Shown piece after piece: positions 45,731 through 57,402 of a DNA stretch of 64,000 nt; positions within the stretch are counted from its first letter, which is position 1, and each line of letters starts with the position of its first letter. The position numbers and the translations under genes were made by a program. The stretch comes from Solea solea. Lineage: Eukaryota; Chordata; Actinopteri; Pleuronectiformes; Soleidae. The DNA is taken from the NCBI RefSeq assembly GCF_958295425.1, contig NC_081146.1, forward strand, positions 21,399,458 through 21,463,457, written 5' to 3'. The notes beneath the pieces were generated by a model. The model did no database searches. It was not told the DNA's origin and saw only the letters and a list, made by a program, of their open reading frames with translations.

Positions 45731-47519
45731 TAGAAAAAGTGGCCCTGCATATACAGTAGACTAGCAATGAGGGTGTGTGGTTGTCTTTTTTTAGGGCAGG
45801 GTTCTTAATCAAGGCTCGGTGTCTACAATACCCACAATGCAACAGGACCACCAACAGTCAGCGTGTGAATGGGCTCGGTCGTCCAGGTCATATGTGCATT
45901 CCAGTTGTACTCGGAGGCTGTAATTTCCCAGTTAGGAAGTTTTGATTAGACCACTCTGTGACATTGTAATTATAAGTTGTCAACTGATTCAATCTCCTCA
46001 TGCCCTGAGTTCACATTTCAAAAGGGCTGTTCCGAAAAAGTAAAAGCTGTAGTTTCTACAGTTTAGGCACAATGTTGTACACAGTACGGTGGACATGTTG
46101 TTATGCTGTTTTTATGTATGAAAAACCCCAAAATGTGTTGGTTAGCCTACCTATTACATCTTGTTAACCGGCTACTCACAGTAAGTGACTTTGAATTCAT
46201 AAAAACACCGTCTAGCTCATAAATCACAGCACATTTTTAATTTTGTTTAGTTATCGTTGGATTGAACTGGGTGTTGAGAATCACATAATTCTAATACAGT
46301 ATTCTATCAGCTACACCATTTCTGGTATAATAACATCCCACATAACCCCAGAAAGGCCACTTGACAAACAGTGTTTGTGTTGCACCAGATGTGTCTTCAT
46401 ATTTGGAATGTTTTGATTTCTACATCTTGATGTTGTAAATGGAATGGACACACAATACACCGCCTGATTTTGCACGCCTGGCTTGCGTTCAGCTGCTCTG
46501 AGCTTGAACATGAACTGCACATGGAGGTCAAACATTGCTGCGCCTTTGCATGTTTCGTCTTCCACACACACAACACACCGTTTTCCCCTTTAACAACATA
46601 TTTGCCTTTGATATGGCGCAGGGTCAGGCCCCCTGTTGCTATTAAGGCCCTGTAAAGCAGTGATGCTGCTGCCAGATTGGCACAGCCCACTGCCCTGAAA
46701 CTAAAGTGCCCGAGAGCTGCAGCCCCCTTCGCCGCGATGCTCAGTTGTGAAATGGGTGATTATGCAAACAGACTGTTTACCCTGGATTACAATCAATATC
46801 CAGGTGCCCTCTGAGATTTGTATTAAAGCGAGCGGCAGCAGGCGGTTTTACCCTGTGAAGTGGGCAATGGCTGCGTGGAACAGCAAGCGAGACTGTGAGT
46901 GCCAGATAGGAGATGAATTATAGATATCCAGCCGCAGGGCTAAACGTGGGGGTGGGTGAGGTGTGGTGGGGGTTTCACTTGATAGAGGGGGGAGGCAGTG
47001 CATGTCTTGGGTAATAACTGTCAGTGGTAGAGCTGGAAAAAAGGTGAGAAGATGGGCATATATGCGTGGAAAGCAGATCACTTACCAGATATATTTAAAG
47101 GAGAGATGCAGATGCATGGCTCATTAATCATGCTGTGAATTATGATGAAAAAAAAAAAGGTTCAAGAGGCTGTTAAAGATGTGTCAGGGACAAGGGTTCT
47201 CTCCAGTTGAACAGAATTACGATTTGGAGCTGCTCAACTTCAAAGACATCGCAATACCTCAGAGAGTGACGGGCATGTAATTTCAACACTGTGTTAGATG
47301 TGCTGGCTCCAACTCTGATGCTGTAGCTGTACAAAAGTTGTTAAATGTATACCAGCTATTAGAATGACATGAGTTTCACTGAGCTCTGCACAGGATGGTC
47401 CCAGGTGAGCTTCCATAACTCCTCGATGAGTCTTTGATTTTTTTTTTCTTTTCAGCAGGCCCACATAACAGAACATAGGAAAACTTATCAGTAAACCTGA
47501 AACGATTTCAACTGACTCA
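45731..47519. other. Unique DNA with a GC-richer block
   Basis: No gene seen. The block 46615-46910 is GC-richer and unique-looking (TGTTGCTATTAAGGCCCTG, TTATGCAAACAGACTG). ATGCAAA there resembles an octamer-type site. It is a candidate conserved element only. Confidence 0.4.
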
Positions 47520-47845
47520 CTTCGTCTTCTTATCCGCCTATCCGCAGCTTCAGCAGGGCCAGACTCTGCTCTCCCCCAGCTGCTTCCACCAGTTCCGCTG
47601 AGAGTATCCCGAGATGCTCCCAGGCCAGCTGAGAGATATAATCCCTCCAGCGTGTTCTGGGTCTGCCCCGGGGCCTCTTACCAGAGGGACGTGCCCGGAA
47701 CACCTCAGCCAGGAGGCATCCTCACCATATTCCCGAACCACCTAAGCTGATTCCTCTCAATGTAGAGGAGCAGCAATTCTACTCTGAGTCTTTCCCTGAT
47801 GTCCAAGCTTCAAACCCTATCTCTAACAGGCCGGTTCAACGCATT
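47520..47845 (-). mobile_element. LINE ORF2 C-terminal remnant, copy B
   Basis: On the minus strand one frame near 47713-47760 reads NQLRWFGNMVRMPPG. After a frameshift the sequence continues with nucleotides that would encode an RPRGRPRT-like and WRDYISQLAW-like segment. This is the same ORF2 tail as copy A at 39520-39860. It is a 5'-truncated, frameshifted pseudogene fragment. Confidence 0.75.
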
Positions 47846-48628
47846 ACTGTAGATGCTGCCCCAATCTGTCCGCCAGTCTCCTGCTCCATTGACTCACATT
47901 TTATGTAATAATGCTACAAATGACCATTGATGTTGTGTTGATTATGGGTGTGCCATTTGAAAATTAACAAAGCAGACAATCATTTGAAGACCTCAGTGTT
48001 TAGTTATTAATGTATTTGTCAGTCAGTTATCTAACTCAAGGTCAGGGAAAGAAACACTGTAATTGCTAGCTTAAGTTTGAATAGTAGTGAGAACAAAAAT
48101 GTTTCCCATTTTTCAAACTACTGTCAACAGGAAAAGACTAAAAAAAATGTGTGCAGCAAATTTGAAACAGGAGGTATTTACTTCACATTTCAGTCAAACA
48201 TATTTTTCATTGCATTTTGAAGATTTCAATTGGTTTCATTTAGTTGAGGGAGAAAACACAAGTTTGAATCATTCCAGGGTTATAAAAATTACATTTTTAT
48301 TGTTAAAAATTGAAGGTAAAAAAAACTGCCAAAAATAATAATGCCCAGTGAATCAAATGTGATGCATCATACAGTATGTAAATAAGTCAGTTTGTGGTGT
48401 AATTGTCAAAAGGTCGGATAAACACCTTCCAAAATTCCCGGATGTTATTTGATGTATCCGGCATAGCCACAGTCCATTTTTTTACACCTATGCGTGTCCG
48501 CTCACACATCCCTTTCCCTGTGTGGTATTCCCACTGGTGGATCGTGTTTCTCTTCAACTTGCCAGCTGTGAAATGCAAGCCAAAGCTTCACTCTTTGTTT
48601 TACCCCTCCTTTTCTTTCACCCGGTTGG

Positions 48629-48663
<35 letters not shown>

Positions 48664-50363
48664 TCTTCCACACTGCTACAGCGTTCGTTTGCCTGTCTAG
48701 TTCTCTGAACCCAGATCCTCTCTCTGGGGTCGGGCTGTCAAGGTGAACTGAGCTCTAGCTCCGCTTTCTTTCTCTTTTTTTTCCCTGAGAAAGCTGGAGG
48801 CAGACTGAACACAGCAAGAAGGGCTGGGAAGCCGAAAAACATGAAAACTGAAATAGGAGCCCTGCTTTACTTTTGTATTTTAGAGATGAACTTAGCAAAG
48901 TAAACAAAGAGTATATTAAATGTGAAGACCATTTAGAATGTCAGTGATACTCCACATACTCTGAAATGCATGTGTGAAAAATGGTTACATTTTACAACTA
49001 ATTCAGTACTAATCATTGTTTCCTGATGGATCGAGAGGTATTTTAACACTTTAATAGAGATTTTGCTCAATGTTACACAACAAAGGGACCTGCAAAATAC
49101 TGGTAGAAGCTTGATGTGGTGACTACTCAATACTTCCAAAGAGTTATTTATGCCCCAGATTGGATGTGTATACTGCAAAGGTCATTAGTTCAATTGAAAC
49201 CATCATAGCACATGAGGGAGAACTTTTGACAAAGCTCTTTGAGAAGAGATTTGTGACGCAACTGCTCTTCTTCCTTCTTATGTACGTACATTATCGCAGC
49301 CTCCTTCACTGTCACTGTTGTCAGAGCAAATGACAACCCACTGTGACATCACTCATCGTTGTTCACAAGGCAACATGTTCCCAAATAGCCTGGGGAATGT
49401 ACACAGCAAAAGATTTAAAAACCAAGGTGCTCTTGTTGTGGAAAGAGTTGAAAAGGCCTTTATTAGTTCAGCTAATGCATGACAACATTTAAAAACCACA
49501 ACGCATATTGGGGCAAACTAAAAAAGAAGACAGGAAGTGACATCAAACTCATGAAAAGATGGATAAAAGTAATGAGCTAATGAAAAAATATAGAAAAAAG
49601 TAAAAAAAAAATAATAATTAGTCTGCTGCAACATGTCGATAGCTTTTCAATTTTTGTCATGCATTAGCTGCACTAATAACGGATTTTTTTTCCCACAAAA
49701 AGAACCTTGGTTTTCAAATCCCTTGCTGTGCACCACCTTTTTAAAGATTTTTATCAAACAGCAGTGCTCCTTTTGTATTTTCTTTTTTTCTCTTTTACCC
49801 AAGGAAATATATCCTTAGGTAGCTGTAACATTTGTGGTCAAGACTGCATCTTCTGTGTCTAGTGAGAAAGTCTCAAAAAATGCCAAGAGTGCATATAATT
49901 CCAACGTAATAGCAATGTTGTGGATGTGTGATATTCTAATGTTGAATGTTTGTCTGTCTGCAGCTGAGATTTAATCTAAATCTGCAACAATTTTGCAAGA
50001 AGGATCAATATAACACTGGCAAATAAAGCTTGAAAGAATGAAGCAATGTTTTCCCCCAAGAAAGTTCATGCTAGGAAGGCAAAGAGGGAAGTTTTATGCA
50101 ATGCCTTTTGCTTTATGTGCAATCGGACGAACAGAAAATGGGTTCTTTTGATGAGTGTAAGCTGCAAATGTCTGAGGAAACAACTGATGTGAATAAGGGG
50201 AAATCTAGACGGGGATTTTCAGTTATTCAGTGACTGTGTGAGAGTGTGGAAAGAAATTGGTTCCCAGCGGCAAAGACAGAAAAGTGCATGACAAACACTC
50301 TGATGCTGCAGTATCTGAGAAAATCAGAGAGGATATAGGGAAATGTGCTAATTGACATTTGCC
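47846..50363. other. Unique DNA with one CT microsatellite
   Basis: No gene seen. (CT)n at 48631-48659. A-rich runs lie near 49588-49613. Short frames only. Confidence 0.5.
48631..48659. repeat. (CT)n microsatellite
   Basis: About 14 units. Confidence 0.95.
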
Positions 50364-50996
50364 TTAAAGCGGAACTTTGCAAGTCTGGTTGCTTTTCCGT
50401 CCTTTTCTCTATGGAGCACCCGCTACAGAGTACATATTTTTTCCGACACTGCCGTAAACATCCATCCATACATGCGCTGTCCACCGCTTTATATTCAATG
50501 TTGTAAAAACTCACTGCTAACGCTACCACCCCTCTCTTCCCCTCTCCTTGCCATGTGCATTTGTTTTCAAATGAGCCGGTAAACACAAGCCGCAGAGCCA
50601 GTCAGCACCTGTTTGCATGCTTTTATGTTCTTCAATTCTCACCATCCGAAAAAGCCGGCCCAATGTTTACTCGTGTGTGGCCCCTCGGTTGGTCAGACAG
50701 TGGTTTTCTCTGCTTCTTTCTTGCCGGCTTCGCCACGATGAACATCTAAAATAACGCCATTGCTGCCTTGATCTTATAACTGGTACCTGGCTGTGTGTGT
50801 AGTGCTGTAAAGTAATTTGTGCTTCTGATTTTAAGGATGCCGGGTCAATGGCCCTGATCTTGCAAGGCTGATTTTCCGCTAACAGAGAGTAGGAGGAGTT
50901 TAGACAGCCCCCAATCTCCCCACAACAAGCCATTTAACCATTACAATGACTCCAAAGCTGTTTAATTAGGGCAAAAATCCTGCATAGTTCCGCTTT
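50364..50996 (-). mobile_element. MITE with AAAGCGGAACT termini
   Basis: The left end TTAAAGCGGAACTTTGCA and the complement of the right end, AAAGCGGAACTATGCAGG, form an inverted repeat with one difference over 16 bases. The interior shares TTTCTCTATGGAGC with the complement of the 24568-24967 element, and its right end (ATCCTGCATAGTTCC) mirrors that copy's left end, so the two are inverted relative to each other. It is longer than the first copy (633 against 400 bp). The 119-codon open frame crossing it on the minus strand shows no known domain. Confidence 0.75.
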
Positions 50997-51884
50997 CACT
51001 GCAAACTGGAGTGAGAGAAGTGTTATAAAAATTCAAAAAACATCAACAATTGAGCCAAATCTGTGATGTACAGAGCCTGGTCTCACATGAAAAATGTTGC
51101 ATATTTTGGCAAACCATGGGAGATTTAGCATTTTCACAATCGCTTCAGAAAAACAAAAAAACTTATTTCAACATTTCGAAGGTGAATGAGCTATGCAAGT
51201 ATATGAGGCTATATTCTCACCCGCAGGAGAAAGGAATGGTGGCAGCTCAACTTTACAACTTAAGGTTTGCAATCTATGAAAGTAAATAAAAAAAAAAAAA
51301 CTTTGGCAAAACATGACACTGCTCCATGATTTAGTAGGAGCCTCCATCACATACTGTACATGTGAGGGCCCAGTACATCATTGGGGGCAGCTGTGGCCCT
51401 CTGCTGTGCCAACCAGCATCTTGCTGTTTAGCTTGTGGTTTAGTGGAAATTTGCATTGTGGTTTTCTGACGATTTGGTTTGTGCTTTTGGATTCATCTCT
51501 TGTGGAACAGGGCCAGGCACTGGGTTAAGAAAATTCTTCTTTTTTTTTCTTTTCACACACAGAGGAAAATGTTTATGTTTAGTTACAACAGGAAGAGCAG
51601 TGCTGTTTTGGGGTATATGGAGCAAAATCTACCAATATTCTGTGTCCTGTGTCTAGGTTTTCCCCCCTGACTGTTATTGTGTGTGTATATAAAGCCTTTA
51701 TTGTCCTGACTTATATTAACTCTGCTATACTCGTTTCCCATGTTATTGTGTTGTGATTGTATTAATGCTGTCTGAAAATGTGATGGCGTTTCTCAACGGA
51801 TCATTTCTAGATTTTTTTATAGCAGTTCTTCTGTGACATTAAAAGGGTCAAAAGCTCCAAAACTCATTTAGCTCCTTTGAGGTT
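50997..51884. other. Unique DNA, no gene seen
   Basis: An A-run lies at about 51287-51300 and a T-run near 51540-51548. No exon or repeat recognised. Confidence 0.5.
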
Positions 51885-52117
51885 ATTTAAAATGATTATA
51901 CCTTTATATTTATATCATGAGCAGGGTCACCTTTCAGGAGGTCGCCATTTTGGACCACCATGTTTTTACAACAGCCCACGTTGGACAAACTAAATAGATT
52001 TGATGCTAACTGGAGGCTTCTTAGGTTCTGTGCACTACACATGGAAGGGAAGAGATGTTCTGCTGCAACGTGAACCTCCACCAATAAATGTTGCAAAATT
52101 TGACACACTGTACCTTT
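51885..52117 (+). mobile_element. 3' half of the AAAGGTTCAGTGTGT MITE family
   Basis: CAGGAGGTCGCCATTTTGGA, ACAGCCCACGTTGGAC, GGAGGCTTCTTAGGTTC and a terminal ACACACTGTACCTTT. The complement of that end, AAAGGTACAGTGTGT, matches the left end of the element starting at 23905 with one change. The 5' half is missing. Confidence 0.65.
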
Positions 52118-52689
52118 GTACAGTGATTTAAAGGCTCTGGATCTAATGAAATGTCAGTCTCATGGTCCTGTCAAGGACCTGAAACAGATAGGACTTAAAG
52201 TAGCTCTAACACACAGCTCTCTTTTGACATGAGTAAAGAGTAACTGTCAAGGGAATAGCAATACGATATTCTGCCTCTTCAGCTCAGTAATCCCAGATGA
52301 CTGCACCCCTCAGGGTGATCCTCTGTTTTCTGAGAGTCACTTTCAGCTCTGGCTTTGTGTAACACTGGACCTTCGGGGGCGCAATACAAACCAACCTTGG
52401 CTGCCAGTGAGGGCACTCAGGAGAAGGGTATGTTTTTTTTTTTGAACATCTGCTTTGGCTTAACAATGCACAGCCTAAAAGCCCCATGTCACAAACATAG
52501 GCAGGATGCATTTCAGTCGTTCTCTTTTGTGGTAAATCTGATATCTCCTCTATTGGTTTGAATACAAGTAATTTGTATAAAACAAGAAAAACAGGCAATT
52601 ATTCATTTATCCTGCACAATGCTGTTCACACAAATCCTGACATAGGGAAATATAATCTACTGCAGGAATGTAGTATACATTTGTTTGTT
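52118..52689. other. Unique DNA, no gene seen
   Basis: A T-run lies at 52432-52442. No recognisable features otherwise. Confidence 0.5.
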
Positions 52690-52890
52690 TTGTATGTGTG
52701 TGCTTGTATTTGTTACCTCTTTAGGACATTTTGTGGCATAAACATTAACGTGAAGACCAAAATCTGGTCCTATAATAAGGCAGAACCTCTGAACTAGTTA
52801 AGTTAGGCCTATATTTTGAATTGTGGTTAGATAAAAGGCTATGGAAGTCAGTGTCCTAAGAATTGCTGTGCAAACCGGTGTTTGTCTGTG
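52690..52890 (+). repeat. GT-repeat-associated interspersed repeat
   Basis: TTGTTACCTCTTTAGGACA, AATCTGGTCCTATAAT and TTTTGAATTGTGGTTA repeat the order seen at 35285-35450. Confidence 0.65.
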
Positions 52891-54621
52891 TGTGAGTGGG
52901 CCACATAGAAATATAGAAAAATGTCTTTCAAAAACAGTCCTTTACTGGTCAGAGGTCAAAAGGGCAGGTGTTTGACCATCACCTGGGGTCTATAGATACA
53001 CGTCTGTCTTTCTGTTTGACTGCAAAATTTAGACTGGCCAATTTTGTACTTTCTAAAATGTTGTGGTAGCATTAATTACATTTCATAGTCGTACAAAAAA
53101 CAGAGATAAGGACCATATGTGGAGCATGTGCATTACACGGTTTAACTCGCCAAAAGGCCCAAGTTAGATGATCAGCTATCTGGGTCAGTGTGTGTGTGTG
53201 TTTGTGTGAATCACGTGTGTCATCGTAGATATTATGTAAATATAAATTCACATGTGATCATAGCATGTAATATTCATCACAAACATCTCATTAATAACCC
53301 CACATAAATAATCCCATGTAATGAACGTCGATATACAGGACAAAGTATGGTTACTTCTAGAACACATACTTATAAATATGTACTCAAATAATGTACACTT
53401 ACAATTGATATTTAGTAATACACTATAGTCAATAATGTATACGTATGTCAATGTATGAACAGAGGTATGGAGAAAAAAATACGTGGAGCTCCTGCCCATT
53501 TGGTAAATTACAGCAATATAGAGTTCATCAAGTCCTGTTAGAGAACAAGGAGAAACTCAAATGTACTAACAGATGGGATCTCCCCAATATCGCTGTCTGT
53601 GACACACACACGCACACACACGCACACACACAGAGGATCCAGCAGCTTTAATCCCTTAAATATCATGAACTCATGATTTCCCTCCCCACAGGCCGACCAC
53701 AGCCGGACCTCCGTCTCCCAGTTAATTGTGAACACATGTGACACTCAGAAGCCAAAGCCCAGCGTTTCATAAAATATAATCTGTTAGAAATCATACCAGC
53801 AATTTCCACGCGGCAGTGGAAGACCAAATATCCTATTGTTTGTGCAATTTATATATTTTCACGTGAATCAAGCGAAGGGAAGAATGCAGTGGAAATGTGC
53901 TCAACTACTTGAGGGGAATGGATGTGTTGGTCTTTCATAAATCACATTTATGTATTGAGAAGAATATGGAACATCAGCGTTTGTGTATTTGTTGTCAGAT
54001 TCCTGGTGTGAATACAGAAGATTGCATAATAAAAATAGCACATTGAATCCCGCAGTGACTTGAGGACTGGCCAACTACGCCACACGATTTGAATTCCCAT
54101 TTTATTTCCAGCAATAATCATTATCATTATTCTTCATATAACCCTCAGTGTACAGTTTGAATGACTTGGATTGCAGAGGTTTGTGAAATGCCTGCTGTCC
54201 TACAAAATAATTATAACTGTAAGTAGGGAAAAGGGAAAAGCACAGACATGGCTAAGAACCTGGATTTATTAGAGTCAGCGTGCTAATGTGGCCACATGCA
54301 CAATGCTAACAGTGCAGAGGAGATAGAACTGATCATTTCTGTTTGCTGTGACTGGGGTTCTGATGATGATGATCAAGCTTAATTTAATGATGTTAAAAGG
54401 GGGGGATTTGGTTAGTTCTCTTTTGTAACAGTTCTGTAGCAGTTGTCATAGAAATACAATGGAAATCCAAGTTTTGTATTAGTAACATATTTAACAAAAA
54501 CAAAAATGTAGACAATAAAACTGTGGTCACAGCTGATTGGGTTACAGAAAGACATCACTCCCTTGTGATCAGTGTAAATATCAAGTGGAAGTTGAGGCAA
54601 ATGCCCATGGTCTGTTCTCCA
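52891..54621. other. Unique DNA, no gene seen
   Basis: (CA)n with CG interruptions at 53602-53631. The block 53680-53900 is unique-looking (CAGTTAATTGTGAACAC, CCTATTGTTTGTGC) and could be a conserved element. No exon seen. Confidence 0.45.
53602..53631. repeat. (CA)n microsatellite with CG interruptions
   Basis: CA run interrupted twice by CGCA. Confidence 0.9.
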
Positions 54622-54705
54622 GTGTTCCCACACCTTGGTTGACATCAATTTCAAGAGCTTTTCAATGAATTTCCAGGACCAATTCCCTCAAATTCAAGGA
54701 CAGAA
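54622..54705 (+). repeat. Fragment of the 'TTCCCTCAAATTCAAGG' repeat
   Basis: GTTCCCACACCTTGGTTGAC, then CAATTTCAAGAGCTTTTCAA, CCAGGACCAATTCCCTC and AAATTCAAGGAC. It is the inverse of 23117-23195. Confidence 0.65.
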
Positions 54706-56194
54706 TGTTAATGCAGTTTAAGATTACAGACGCTTTCGCCCATGGCGTCCTCTTTTATTGATTTGCAGCACTCTCTCCTCTGGCCCCCATTATTCCTTTC
54801 ACCCCAACCGGTCGAGGCAGATGCAGATTCTGTCAGAGATTTCATCCTATTATAATTGTTTTTTTTCTCCACCAATGCCTGCTTGCTCATTGTGTGAACT
54901 GTTGGGTTTCTCGTTTCTCTATAATTACTGTAAAGGTTTCTGTCGTACTATGCAGTGTCTTGAAATACAAATAAAATGATCTCATCACACAATAAAAAAA
55001 AACTGTGACACATTCTGGATGACTGCACTTTAAGGTTTAAGAAAATCATCATCATAAAGCAAGAGCAGAAAAGTGAGCAATGCATAAAAGGTGAGCAGCT
55101 TCTTTTAACTTTGTTCTAGCCATGGCTTCACTCGAGCCTCGGGCCAAAAGAAGTGTTCAAATTAATTGCTCCATAAGCTTGTACTTGCCTCTGTACTTTT
55201 TCCCCTTTTTCGTTAAAATAGAGCCCTAAGTCTGAATTTCACTCAATATGTTTTTCCCCCAGTCTTTTGTTCCAGGTTTTGCTTTCTGGGTCAGTTTGAT
55301 GTTGCCTTAGGGTGATGGTGTGTAAATAGGAGTAGTTGTCTGATTTGATATTGACCTGTGGTCCAGTGGGGGCTTCTTCCTCTGTTCTTTACCAAGATCC
55401 CAGGTGACTCAATCATTTCTCTCCTCACTGGGGCTGCAGGGGCTCTTCTTTCTCTTCAAATGGAGAAGGGGAAGATGCTGCATGTGATTTGGCCCAATAG
55501 AGTTGATCTTGGCTTACCCCACAACACAGCTGTATGTCGAAAGACACAACTGTATGTTGAAAGAGACCACCCTGCTGTTCTGGGTTCCTCTCAAAGAGTC
55601 TCTCCTTTTCCAAAAACTGGAAAAATGTGAAGGGAGATGGAGTAGAGAAGGGGTTTTGTTGGTGTGATTGAGATCCTTAAAGGATCTCAGGACAAATTCA
55701 GAGTGGTTTAATATGTTACCTTTGGCTCAGAGTGGCCCTGCTTTCCAAGAGCAAGATGTATAGCTGCGTGAGACGAGGATTTATTTTAATTTCAAGACTT
55801 AAAACATGCGAGGGGTGAATATCAACATTGTTTACTGATGGATGGAAGCAGATGAGATCCATTTTCTAGAAAAAACTCATCAAAGTTGTTTTTTTTCTAA
55901 GGCTACAGCTGTAAGCAGAAAGAAACTCATTTTTCATCCCAAGACTCATTCTCACCAATAACATGGCTGCCAGCAGGGAAAAAGGGAGGGGGGGGGAATA
56001 TTTTAGCCATGAAACAAAATAAAATCTACGAATGCCTGTTAAGTCTAAAACATGTGAAGAATATATTTGTTTGTTCACCACTAGACCCCAGAAACTGAAG
56101 TTTGCAACTTTCCTTTGTCTCACACTTAAGTCCATAGTGAAAATTAATAATTTTACATCATGGTACACAGGAGTTAGACGTTCACTATACTGCC
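54706..56194. other. Unique DNA, no gene seen
   Basis: No exon or RNA gene recognised. A G-run lies at 55985-55998. Confidence 0.5.
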
Positions 56195-56697
56195 ATCAAC
56201 AGTAGGTTAACTGTGTTACCTTGCAACGTCAACGTTTGGACAAAAGGTTTTGGGTGAATGACCATTACACCAACAGGGACTGTAATGACATATTCAAATA
56301 CATATACAGTACTCCACTTTTGCAGCTTTAACAGCTTCCACACATTTTGAAGTATGACTATGGAAATAGAATTTATGAGACCTGGCTCACAATGTCTGTT
56401 CTAGTTCATTCCAAAGATGGGGTTGTGTGTGGGCCATTCAAGTTCTTCCACACCATGTCTTTATAGTCCTTGCTTTGTGCATTGTGCATTGTGACACAGT
56501 CATGTTGGAGTAGAAAAGGAACTTCCTCGAACTGCTGCCATACAGTTGGAAGCATAGCATTGTCCAAAATGTCTTGGTATGGTGAAGCGTTAAGATTCAT
56601 TGGAGATAAGGGGCCTCAACCGAAGCCTGATTTAAACACCTGACTTCAGTCAGAGACAACAGGTGTTGTCAAATACTTTTGTCCATTTAGTGGATGT
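56195..56697 (-). mobile_element. Deleted Tc1-like transposon relic
   Basis: The + strand starts near ACTATACTGCCATCAAC and ends with ATACTTTTGTCCATTTAGTG, a form typical of Tc1-like terminal repeats in fish. Nucleotide landmarks TTTGCAGCTTTAACAGCTTC and TGTCTTTATAGTCCTTGCTT belong to the reverse complement of a Tc1-type transposase. The element is far shorter than an intact copy, so most of the gene is missing. Confidence 0.8.
56406..56600 (-). pseudogene. Tc1-like transposase fragment
   Basis: The minus-strand frame of 64 codons contains YQDILDNAMLPTVWQQF followed by PFLLQHDCVTMHNAQS. In Tc1-like transposases this region holds the second catalytic aspartate (the D in a QxD-x-APxH-type motif), and that D is still present in QHD. 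The N-terminal DNA-binding domains, the first catalytic residue and most of the 3' part are missing or out of frame, so no active protein is expected. Confidence 0.78.
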
Positions 56698-57329
56698 TAA
56701 TACCTCACATCCACAACACAACAAAAAAAAAAAACTGAATTATCCACATAAGCAACACTTTTAACACCATGTAACACTGGTAACACCAAGCAGCAATGCT
56801 GGAAGTAGGACAGTGGTGTAGCTGCAACTATTGTGGGGGTTGTACATAGGAAATAATAGGGGTGTCTGTTTTGATGTGTGTTGTTCAGCTGCAATGATTT
56901 TTTCTTTGCCTTAACATGAACAGATCATTAATTCACTCTTTCTTTCTCTCTCTACCACAAATATGGTACACGGAGTGAAATGTGAAGCCTGTTTTGATAT
57001 TCTTGCAATTACTGAATCAGCATGATGCCTGATTTATGTACGCTGACATTCTGATTCATGAGATTTCATCTCAGTCAAACAAAAAGTTCACACATATGGA
57101 ATTCATGTGTTGCATTTGCTCTGTCGTGTACTGTTGCAGTGACTTACAATGTGCCAAAATATTGTATCTGTGCAATTTAAGTCGCTCATATTGTATAGTT
57201 AATCCAATACTGTCATTTAGATTCGTTCAGACATACTGTACATAGTTGAATTTTAAAATGCTTAAATGTATAAGCTTCCTTTAACACAGAATTATACATT
57301 TTCCATCTATTGGCAGAAGTGGAATACAG
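56698..57329. other. Unique DNA, no gene seen
   Basis: An A-run lies at about 56723-56734. Otherwise nothing recognised. Confidence 0.5.
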
Positions 57330-57402
57330 TATCCATCCATCCATCCATCTTCCACAGGAGGTGCTGGTGCCAAACCCAGCTGACACAGGGCGAAAGGGAA
57401 TA
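57330..57402 (-). mobile_element. SINE 3' end fragment with (ATCC)n tail
   Basis: An (ATCC)n run is followed by TCTTCCACAGGAGGTGCTGG and CCCAGCTGACACAGGGCG, the same order as 8455-8530. Confidence 0.65.

Noticed and set aside
50227..50586. 119-codon minus-strand open frame
   Set aside because: It overlaps the end of a MITE and has no recognisable domain or supporting splice context.
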